Shown here: positions 1 through 5,243 of the stretch, piece after piece
Numbering within the stretch: position 1 is the stretch's first letter
How the letters are laid out: each line of letters starts with the position of its first letter
From: Chloroflexota bacterium
GTDB lineage: Bacteria > Chloroflexota > Anaerolineae > Caldilineales > Caldilineaceae
DNA: 6,042 nucleotides
Direction: 5' to 3'
Assembly (NCBI GenBank): GCA_003577005.1
Contig: QEUW01000463.1
Location: 1 to 6,042, forward strand
Program-made: the position numbers and the translations under genes
Notes under the pieces: model-generated
Told to the model about the DNA's origin: nothing
The model's database searches: none
Seen by the model: only the letters and a program-made list of their open reading frames with translations

Positions 1-554
1 GCCACCGTCTCCCGGCGGAGCTGTTGCGGCGAACCCTGGCCGTCCCAGCGCTCAAAGGCGTGCTGGAGTGCCTGTTGGACGTTCGAGCCAAGCCCCAGCC
101 GGCGAGCCAGCATGATGGCTACTTCACAGTGAGAGCGGAACATCTCATCCGTTCCGCGTTGGCCTTCCGCCAGGGTACGGAACACTGCGCCTGCCCGGCG
201 CAGCAACGGCGCATCCCGCGCCAGGTCAAACAGGAAGAAGGCAGCCATGTCGCGGAAGCTGCCCAGATCTCGCGCAGCCCCGGCGGCGCGCATGGCGACA
301 TCGTCGCCGGCCGACAATTGCGCATCTTCGTGGGCGTAGGCGGTGCAGCCCGTAAAGCGCAGCAGGGTGGTGTAATACACGTCGCCGACCTCCGGCTCAC
401 TCAGCCCCAGGCGGCGGGCAAGCCCGGTAGCCAGAAAGCAGGCGGAAACCGCTTCCTCAGGGGCGTGACCCATGCCCAGGTCCGCTACCAGCGCAAGCGC
501 AACCAACAAGTCGGCCAGACGAAAGGAGGGAATCGATTGGCGGTCGGATAGCAT
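1..554 (-). CDS. HD-domain (HD-GYP-like) regulator, N-terminal part; gene continues past left edge
   Basis: The minus strand reads open from an ATG at 554 to the left edge: 184 codons with no stop, so the C-terminus is missing. Residues 12-29 (RLADLLVALALVADLGMG), then DVYYTTLLRFTGC (58-70) and AHE (74-76), match the opening of HD-domain proteins that often end in a LuxR-type helix-turn-helix. Residues 142-176 look like the second HD-GYP helix pair: HCEVA at 142-146 and FERWDGQGSP at 167-176. Canonical HD-GYP phosphodiesterases have HHE before RWDG; here it is AFE, so metal binding and cyclic-di-GMP hydrolysis are doubtful. The start is supported by AGGAGG five bases upstream and by the conserved region beginning about ten residues in. 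The gene is divergent from the oxidoreductase at 787, so it could be its regulator. The family call rests on motif memory; a DNA-binding end would lie outside the window and is inference. Confidence 0.72.
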   Translation of the reverse strand, partial: MLSDRQSIPSFRLADLLVALALVADLGMGHAPEEAVSACFLATGLARRLGLSEPEVGDVYYTTLLRFTGCTAYAHEDAQLSAGDDVAMRAAGAARDLGSFRDMAAFFLFDLARDAPLLRRAGAVFRTLAEGQRGTDEMFRSHCEVAIMLARRLGLGSNVQQALQHAFERWDGQGSPQQLRRETV

Positions 555-559
555 AGCGG

Positions 560-565
560 CCTCCT
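560..565 (-). promoter_or_regulatory. Shine-Dalgarno of the HD-domain gene
   Basis: The minus strand carries a consensus AGGAGG with a 5-nt spacer to the ATG at 554. This fixes the start of the partial HD-domain gene. The upstream CTCC at 570-573 (read on the minus strand) could pair with GGAG over four bases, but this is too short to claim control. Confidence 0.7.
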
Positions 566-616
566 GACCGGAGTAACATCTAACTTCGTGATAGGGAACC
601 GGTCCATGTACAATAC

Positions 617-639
617 GAACCTGGTTCTCACATGCATGT
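617..639. repeat. Two adjacent short palindromes in the divergent promoter region
   Basis: GAACC-T-GGTTC (617-627) is a perfect 11-bp inverted repeat with one central base. Two bases later ACATGCATGT (630-639) is a perfect 10-bp palindrome. Both lie between the two divergent start codons, where regulator sites are expected. Each is short enough to arise by chance, so an operator role is only a suggestion. Confidence 0.3.
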
Positions 640-659
640 TTGGTAACTCTGTGCGATCC

Positions 660-686
660 TTGATTGGTCGTAGGTGCAGCGATAAT
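660..686 (+). promoter_or_regulatory. possible sigma-70-type promoter for the LLM oxidoreductase gene
   Basis: TTGATT (660-665) and GATAAT (681-686) resemble -35 and -10 boxes. The 15-nt spacer is shorter than the usual 16-18, which weakens the call. If used, transcription would begin near 693, just ahead of the dyad at 710-733, leaving a leader of about 95 nt. TACAAT at 609-614 is another -10-like hexamer, without a good -35 partner. Confidence 0.25.
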
Positions 687-709
687 TGCGTGGCGCTACC
701 CGATCATGC

Positions 710-733
710 GCAGGTATGATAGTATCATCCTGC
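710..733. promoter_or_regulatory. operator-like inverted repeat upstream of the LLM oxidoreductase gene
   Basis: The core ATGATA-G-TATCAT (716-728) is a perfect 6+6 dyad around one base. It is flanked by GCAGG (710-714) and CCTGC (729-733), also reverse complements, so the symmetry covers 24 bp with one extra T at 715. A further ATCAT at 703-707 can act as a third half-site. It ends 53 bp before the ATG at 787, where a repressor or activator dimer would act. As RNA it could fold into a hairpin, but no T-run follows, so a terminator is unlikely. Which protein binds it is unknown; the divergent HD-domain gene product is the obvious neighbour candidate. Confidence 0.5.
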
Positions 734-770
734 CAAGTAAACACAAATAATCAACGGCGACTGGTTTGCG

Positions 771-780
771 AAGGACAGGA
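771..780 (+). promoter_or_regulatory. Shine-Dalgarno that decides the LLM gene start
   Basis: AAGGA (771-775) followed by AGGA (777-780) lies 6 nt before the ATG at 787. These bases fall inside the coding sequence that an upstream TTG start at 766 would imply, so they argue for the ATG. Confidence 0.65.
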
Positions 781-786
781 TCAACC

Positions 787-1782
787 ATGGTTCAATTGAG
801 TTTCGGGATCTCCGGCAGCAAGGCGATTGGCGATTATATCGAGCTGGCCGGGCTGGCGGAAGGGTATGGCTTCCACACCTTGAGCATCTTTGACGACCTC
901 ATGTTCAAACCGGCCTGGCCGATCCTCTATGTGGTCGCGCAGCAGACGCAGCGTATCCGCGTGGGGCCATCGGTCTCTAACCCCTACCTCATCCACCCGG
1001 CGATCCTGGCCGAGCAGGCCGCGCTGCTGGATGAGATCTCCGGCGGGCGCGCTTACTTGGGCATCGGGCGCGGGGCCTTTTTGGACCTGGTGCAGGTTAC
1101 CCCTGAAAAGCCAATTGCGGGCGTACGCGAGGCCGTCGAGATCGCCCGCCAACTCTGGCGTGGCGAGAAAAGAGTTTACGACGGCAAGGTCTTTCAACTC
1201 AGCGCGGATGCCCACCTGCACTGGCAACCGCTGCGCAATGAGATACCCGTGATGATTGGCACCTGGGGGCCGCGCATGTGCCGCATGGCCGGCGCCATTG
1301 CCAACGAGGTAAAGGCGGGCGCTATGTGGAGCGCCGAGTATGGGCAGTTCATGTGGACGCACATAGCCGAGGGCGCACGCGCCGCCGGGCGCAACCCGGC
1401 TGAGGTCGGCCTGGTCTTTGGGCCGCTGACTTCGGTCTCGACCGACCGCCAGCAGGCCAAGGCCTTTGCCCGCCGTACGCTGGCCTTCTATCTGCCCTAC
1501 CTCTCGCCTATGACCGATCACTTGGGCATCGGGCCGGAGGAGGTTGCCTATGCGCAGGCCGCGGCCGCCCGCGGCGATTTCGAGGCTGCCATCTCACAGC
1601 GGGTGCTGGACCACTTCGCCCTCTACGGCGCGCCCCACGACATCATCGAGCAGATCGAACGCATGGCCGCCGAGACGCACGTCACCCGCATCGAGTTTGG
1701 CATGCCCCACGGGCCGGACGGCAGCGTGGAGGCGCTACACCTGCTGGGTAAACAGGTCGTGCCTCATTTTGCCAAAAGCTAA
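787..1782 (+). CDS. LLM-class (luciferase-like) flavin/F420-type oxidoreductase
   Basis: A 331-aa protein of the bacterial-luciferase / methylene-tetrahydromethanopterin-reductase superfamily, a soluble TIM barrel that uses reduced FMN or F420 to oxidise or reduce small organic substrates. The N-terminal strand reads FGISG (6-10), then ELAGLAEGYGF (19-29) and SIFDD (33-37). The signature is at 58-96: RVGPSVSNP, then HPAILAEQAALLDE, ISGGR and YLGIGRG. Next come a typical AGVREAVEIARQLWRGE (111-127), YDGKVFQL (131-138) and the cofactor-side segment IPVMIGTWGP (153-162). GRNPAEV (201-207) and a C-terminal GAPHDIIEQIERM (281-293) are also usual, and the length is normal for the family. The ATG at 787 has a good ribosome-binding site and the protein begins at the first barrel strand. 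Sequence alone does not separate FMN from F420 or reveal the substrate. It is convergent with the ABC transporter operon. Confidence 0.9.
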   Translation: MVQLSFGISGSKAIGDYIELAGLAEGYGFHTLSIFDDLMFKPAWPILYVVAQQTQRIRVGPSVSNPYLIHPAILAEQAALLDEISGGRAYLGIGRGAFLDLVQVTPEKPIAGVREAVEIARQLWRGEKRVYDGKVFQLSADAHLHWQPLRNEIPVMIGTWGPRMCRMAGAIANEVKAGAMWSAEYGQFMWTHIAEGARAAGRNPAEVGLVFGPLTSVSTDRQQAKAFARRTLAFYLPYLSPMTDHLGIGPEEVAYAQAAAARGDFEAAISQRVLDHFALYGAPHDIIEQIERMAAETHVTRIEFGMPHGPDGSVEALHLLGKQVVPHFAKS

Positions 1783-1796
1783 TTCCAGCAAAACCT

Positions 1797-1846
1797 AGCC
1801 CAGCCTCAGCGCCGTTGCATGAGGGGCCAAGGGCTGTCAGCTCATG
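1797..1846. terminator. weak hairpins in the convergent gap, possible two-way termination region
   Basis: The 72-bp gap between the convergent oxidoreductase and permease genes holds AGCCC/GGGCT (1797-1801 with 1831-1835) enclosing CCTC/GAGG (1804-1807 with 1821-1824). An alternative pair, CATGAG/CTCATG (1818-1823 with 1841-1846), overlaps it. Stems are short and no T-run follows, so this is not a convincing intrinsic terminator. Confidence 0.2.
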
Positions 1847-1854
1847 ATGGTGCA

Positions 1855-2703
1855 TCAACGCCGGTCCGAGAAGTAATCACCTAGCAGATTGGCCGCCAGG
1901 ACGGTCACCAAGATCGCCAACCCGGGGAAGATGGCGTTCCAGGCCGAGACCTGAAAGTAGCCCTGCCCTTCGCTCAACATGCTGCCCCAAGCCGGGGTCG
2001 GGGGTTGGACACCTAGCCCCAGAAAGCTGAGCGCCGCCTCATTGAGGATCTGTTGCGAGGCGTTGACTGTGGCGATCACCAACAGCGACGGCGCCACGTT
2101 GGGGAGGATATGCCGGCCCAGGATGCGCCGCACCGGCAGGCCGATAGAGCGGGCGGCATCGACATAGAGCATCTCTTTGATCAGCAACGTTTCGCCACGC
2201 ACAACCCGCGCATATTGCACCCACGAGACGATGCCCAACACGAGGATCATGTTCTGCAAGCCCGGCCCGATCACAGCCATGATGGCAATGACAAGCAGAA
2301 TGGGCGAAAAGGAGAGCTGGATGTCGGCCAGCCGCATGATCACCTCATCGACCAGGCCACCCGTATAACCCGCCACCAGGCCCAACAGCGTGCCCAGCGC
2401 ACCGGCGATGAGCACGGCGCCCCCAGCGATCAACAGCGAGATGCGCGCACCGTAGACAATGCGCGCCCACAGGTCGCGTCCCAGGTGGTCGGTGCCCAGC
2501 GGGTGCTCCCAACTACCTGCGCTCTCCCACGCCGGTGGCTGGAGGCGACCGCGCAGGTTCTGTTTGGCCGGGTCCCGGCCGGCGACGAAGGTGGGGAAGA
2601 GGGCGCAGACTACCAGCAGCGTCAGGAGCGCCGAGCTCAGCCAGAAGGAAAGATGGAACCGGCGCGGCGGTCGCTGTTGGGTAGCTTGGGCTTTGGACTT
2701 CAT
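1855..2703 (-). CDS. ABC transporter permease, DppC/OppC type
   Basis: A 282-aa inner-membrane subunit of a peptide/nickel-family importer. It pairs with the upstream DppB-like protein to form the channel. After a basic N-terminus comes a first membrane segment (about 20-41), then the family hallmark HPLGTDHLGRDLWARIVYGAR (67-87). More hydrophobic segments lie near 89-112, 133-165, 203-215 and 258-275. The ATPase-contacting EAA loop is at 182-202: DAARSIGLP, then GRHILPN. FLGLGVQPPTPAWGSML (227-243) is typical. The protein stops at LLGDYFSDRR, slightly shorter than relatives that end in a DPRLR-like tail. The ATG at 2703 follows the DppB stop by 12 nt with only a weak GAGA ribosome-binding site, suggesting translational coupling. 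It is the last gene of the operon. The substrate cannot be read from the permease. Confidence 0.93.
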   Translation of the reverse strand: MKSKAQATQQRPPRRFHLSFWLSSALLTLLVVCALFPTFVAGRDPAKQNLRGRLQPPAWESAGSWEHPLGTDHLGRDLWARIVYGARISLLIAGGAVLIAGALGTLLGLVAGYTGGLVDEVIMRLADIQLSFSPILLVIAIMAVIGPGLQNMILVLGIVSWVQYARVVRGETLLIKEMLYVDAARSIGLPVRRILGRHILPNVAPSLLVIATVNASQQILNEAALSFLGLGVQPPTPAWGSMLSEGQGYFQVSAWNAIFPGLAILVTVLAANLLGDYFSDRR

Positions 2704-2715
2704 GGGCGATCTCAG

Positions 2716-3636
2716 TTAGCTATAGCGGATGCGCGGGTCGAGCACGCCATAGAGCAGATCCACACACAGGTTGATGACGACAAAGGCCAGCCCCACCACC
2801 AGCACCGCAGCGCGCACCACCGGCAGGTCGTTGGTGCGGATCGCCTGGATCATCAAAAAGCCCAACCCCGGCCAGGCGAAGACCGTCTCGATGACAATCG
2901 ACCCACCCAGCATGGCGCCAAATTGCAGCCCGGCGACGGTGATCGTGGGAATCAACGCGTTGCGCAGGGCGTGATGGAGATAGACCCAGAATGGTCGCTG
3001 CCCTTTGGCGTGCGCCACCGTCACATAAGGCTTGCGCAGTTCTTCCAACAGGGAACGGCGCATGAGGCGGGTCATCAACCCAATGTTGTAGCCGCTCAGG
3101 GCAATCGCCGGCAGCACCAGGCTCCGCCAACCCTCGTCACGGCCAGAAGGGGGCAACAGCCGCAGCCAATCGGCAAAAACCAGAATCAGGAGGATGCCCA
3201 GCCAAAACCCCGGCGTCGAGATCCCCAACAGCGAAAAGAGGGTCGCAGCTCTGTCGAGCAACGTGTGACGCCGGATCGCCGCAAAGATGCCCAACGGGAT
3301 GGCGACGAGCAGCGAGAGCGCCAGGCTGGCCAACGCCAGTTGCAACGTCAACCCAAACTTGCTCAGCACCAGCGGCATGGCGTCCATGTTGTACCGGAAG
3401 GAGAGCCCCAGATTGCCCTGGAGTGCGTTGCCTACGAATTGAAGGTATTGGCGGTGGAGCGGCTGGTCCAGCCCGTAGAGGGTGCGAATCATGGCCAGGT
3501 GCGCTTCGCTGGTATCCACGCCCGCCAGCGAGCGCGCCGGGTCACCCGCCAGGTAGACGAGCACAAAGGAGAAAAACGAGACGGCTACCACCACAAGCAG
3601 GGCAAAGAGCAGCCGGCGGAGCAGATAGAGTGTCAT
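2716..3636 (-). CDS. ABC transporter permease, DppB/OppB type
   Basis: A 306-aa membrane protein forming the other half of the channel. It opens with MTLYLLRRLLFALLVVV, typical of DppB-like permeases, and the first membrane segment is at 9-29. GDPA (31-34) and YGLDQPLHRQYLQF (54-67) are standard. Further membrane segments lie near 95-120, 132-155, 172-188, 230-248 and 272-296. The EAA loop runs 204-230: YVTVAHAKG, then HHALRNALIP. ETVFAWPGLG (250-259) and LLYGVLDPRIRY (294-305) close the protein. I chose the ATG at 3636 because homologues begin at this point. An in-frame ATG at 3675 would add 13 residues unlike a permease start, and it lies inside the perfect hairpin at 3645-3683. The chosen start has no visible Shine-Dalgarno: only 8 nt separate it from the hairpin. 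Translation may depend on coupling or on melting of that structure. Confidence 0.93.
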   Translation of the reverse strand: MTLYLLRRLLFALLVVVAVSFFSFVLVYLAGDPARSLAGVDTSEAHLAMIRTLYGLDQPLHRQYLQFVGNALQGNLGLSFRYNMDAMPLVLSKFGLTLQLALASLALSLLVAIPLGIFAAIRRHTLLDRAATLFSLLGISTPGFWLGILLILVFADWLRLLPPSGRDEGWRSLVLPAIALSGYNIGLMTRLMRRSLLEELRKPYVTVAHAKGQRPFWVYLHHALRNALIPTITVAGLQFGAMLGGSIVIETVFAWPGLGFLMIQAIRTNDLPVVRAAVLVVGLAFVVINLCVDLLYGVLDPRIRYS

Positions 3637-3644
3637 GGGTAGAA

Positions 3645-3683
3645 AAGCGGTTATGGGCCGACCTGTGCGGCCCATAACCGCTT
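3645..3683 (-). terminator. perfect 16-bp hairpin between binding-protein and permease genes (attenuator or mRNA stabiliser)
   Basis: AAGCGGTTATGGGCCG (3645-3660) and its exact reverse complement (3668-3683) are separated by a 7-nt loop. In the direction of the operon (minus strand) the stem is followed by TTTTCT, counting its last two T's, which resembles a rho-independent terminator with a modest T-run. It lies 6 nt after the binding-protein stop (3690-3692) and ends 8 nt before the permease start at 3636. Hairpins here are well known in binding-protein operons, where partial termination or 3'-end protection raises binding protein over permease. The inverted repeat is seen directly; its role is inferred. 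Confidence 0.65.
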
Positions 3684-3689
3684 ATCGTA

Positions 3690-5216
3690 CTACTGGCGAG
3701 AAAGCTCTTTGATGTAGAAATAGCCGACACCGGTTGGCTCGAAGCCGGCCAGGTCAGAGACCGTGCCGTAGATATCCTCAGGGTTCCACATAAAGACCCA
3801 CGGCGCATCGTCGTGCAGCACCTGGTTGAGTTGCTGGTAGAGAGCCAGCCGCTCGTCATTGTCGAGCGTCACCGCTGCCTGCTCGATGAGCGCATCCACT
3901 TCGGGGTTGGCGTAACCGTAGCGTTTGAACGATTGGCTCGTGGAGCTAAAGTTTGGCCCCATGAGCGTGATCACCGAATCCTCCTGCGAGATGACCATGA
4001 AGCCGTGGCCCTCCTGGTTGAAGAGCTGGAGCCACTGGCTGAACTCGGAAAAATTGGCGTCGACACGGATGCCCACCTCGGCCAACTGCGCCGTGATCGC
4101 CTCGCCGATGGCGCGGTCGCGCACATAGCGGCCATCGGTAAACTGGAGCTGGATGTCCACACCGTCCGCATAGCCGGCTTCGGCCAGCAGTTCCCGCGCC
4201 CGCTCCGGGTCATACGGGTAGACCTCGATATCGGGGTCATAGCCAAAGACCTGGGGGCTGGTGGCGCTGTTCATCAACTGGCCGGCGCCCTCCAACAGCG
4301 TCTCGAGAATGGTGGCGCGGTCGATGGCGTAGTTCATGGCCTGGCGCACCCGCACATCGTCAAAGGGCGGCTCACCGGCGTTGAGATGGATGCGCATCGA
4401 CTGGGTGCTGAGGATGCGCACGACTTCAAGACCGCCTTCTTCCAGCCGTGGGATCTCCTCAATCGGCGCCTGGACGGTGATGTCGGCGCGGCCGGCGCGC
4501 ATCTCGGTCGTGCGCACCGTTGGGTCGGGCACAGTGCGGAAGGTGACGCGCTCGAAGAAGGGGGCATCACCCCAGTACTCGTCATTTCTCACCAGCACCA
4601 ACGCCTCGCCCGGTGTCCACGACTCCAGCGTATAGGGCCCGGTGCCGATGCCGTTGGCCGAAAAGTCCGGCGTGTCGGCGGCGCCGGGCGGCAGCATGTA
4701 ACCGTCGATCAACACATCGAGCAGAGCAGGGAAGGGCTGCTTGGTCACAATGTTGACCGTCGAATCATCCACAACATCCACCGACTCGATGTGGGTCGTG
4801 TAGAGGCTGAGCGCCGCCGAGTTCTTGTTATCTTCGCGCATGATGCGGTCGAGCGAGAATTTGACCACATCGGCGTTGAATGGCTCGCCGTTGGTGAAGG
4901 AGACCCCCTGGCGCAGCTTGAATTGCCAGGTAACATCGTCCAGCGTCTCCCACGATTCGGCCAGCAAGGGCGCCCGCTCACGGTCGACGAGCGCTTCGAG
5001 CACATTGTGGAAGACATTGGTGTTGGGCTGCGACGAGACATTGTTGGGGTCAAACGACTGGAAATCGACCGGCAGCAACACCGTCAACTCAGTCGAAGGC
5101 GTCGCCTCGGCAGCAGGCACCGGTGCGCAGCCGGCCATGACCAGCGTAAGCACGAGCCAGAGCGCGGCCCAACGGCCCAGCCTCCGGCAGAGCGGTTTTT
5201 GGTGTAACAGGTGCAT
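3690..5216 (-). CDS. ABC transporter solute-binding lipoprotein, family 5 (peptide/nickel type)
   Basis: A 508-aa extracytoplasmic receptor, the usual length for DppA/OppA/NikA-like proteins. It has a basic N-terminus, a hydrophobic segment (16-29) and a lipobox VMAGC whose Cys30 should be lipidated, followed by a flexible Ala/Pro/Thr linker (31-42). Mature domain I starts at ELTVLLPVDFQSFDPNN (43-59). Family markers follow: WQFKLRQGVSFTNGEPF (97-113), DVVKFSLDR (116-124), GTGPYTLESWTPGE (191-204), NDEYWG (211-216), VRVRQAMNYAIDRATIL (288-304) and YPYDPERARELLAEAGY (333-349). The C-terminus has LYQQLNQVLHDDAPWVFMWNP (459-479). The start is fixed by a strong GGAGGAG just upstream of the ATG at 5216. 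It follows the VOC gene by 27 nt and precedes DppB, so it belongs to the same operon. The ligand is not predictable: this family binds peptides, nickel complexes, opines, sugars and other organics. Confidence 0.94.
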   Translation of the reverse strand: MHLLHQKPLCRRLGRWAALWLVLTLVMAGCAPVPAAEATPSTELTVLLPVDFQSFDPNNVSSQPNTNVFHNVLEALVDRERAPLLAESWETLDDVTWQFKLRQGVSFTNGEPFNADVVKFSLDRIMREDNKNSAALSLYTTHIESVDVVDDSTVNIVTKQPFPALLDVLIDGYMLPPGAADTPDFSANGIGTGPYTLESWTPGEALVLVRNDEYWGDAPFFERVTFRTVPDPTVRTTEMRAGRADITVQAPIEEIPRLEEGGLEVVRILSTQSMRIHLNAGEPPFDDVRVRQAMNYAIDRATILETLLEGAGQLMNSATSPQVFGYDPDIEVYPYDPERARELLAEAGYADGVDIQLQFTDGRYVRDRAIGEAITAQLAEVGIRVDANFSEFSQWLQLFNQEGHGFMVISQEDSVITLMGPNFSSTSQSFKRYGYANPEVDALIEQAAVTLDNDERLALYQQLNQVLHDDAPWVFMWNPEDIYGTVSDLAGFEPTGVGYFYIKELSRQ

Positions 5217-5220
5217 GGAT

Positions 5221-5227
5221 CTCCTCC
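5221..5227 (-). promoter_or_regulatory. strong Shine-Dalgarno of the binding-protein gene
   Basis: GGAGGAG on the minus strand, within the purine run at 5220-5228, lies four bases before the ATG at 5216. It sits inside the 27-nt gap after the VOC gene. It contrasts with the weak or absent sites before the two permease genes, which fits higher output of the binding protein. Confidence 0.65.
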
Positions 5228-5243
5228 TCTTGTCCGGTTGTAC

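Noticed and set aside
24..551. Plus-strand open frame at the left edge
   Set aside because: The minus strand of the same stretch reads as an HD-domain protein with a proper start and Shine-Dalgarno. The plus-strand product is low-complexity and unrecognisable.
561..573. Small CTCC/GGAG hairpin over the ribosome-binding site of the HD-domain gene
   Set aside because: Only four base pairs, with no extension; too weak to support translational control.
715..720. TATGAT as a -10 box
   Set aside because: No -35-like hexamer lies 16-18 bp upstream, and the bases are better explained as part of the symmetrical dyad at 710-733.
766..786. TTG start for the LLM gene, adding seven residues
   Set aside because: The added residues are not part of the barrel, and the Shine-Dalgarno at 771-780 would lie inside that coding sequence; it fits the ATG at 787.
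781..1521. Minus-strand open frame opposite the LLM oxidoreductase
   Set aside because: The opposite strand encodes a clear LLM protein; the antisense translation shows no domain.
2053..3642. Long plus-strand open frame (529 codons) opposite the two permease genes
   Set aside because: It is antisense to two clear membrane-protein genes; its translation is rich in Gln, Arg, His and Asp with no recognisable domain. It arises from the codon bias of the real genes.
3813..5207. Plus-strand open frame (464 codons) opposite the binding-protein gene
   Set aside because: It mirrors the binding-protein gene and lacks family motifs and a Shine-Dalgarno; the minus-strand reading has a full set of family-5 signatures.
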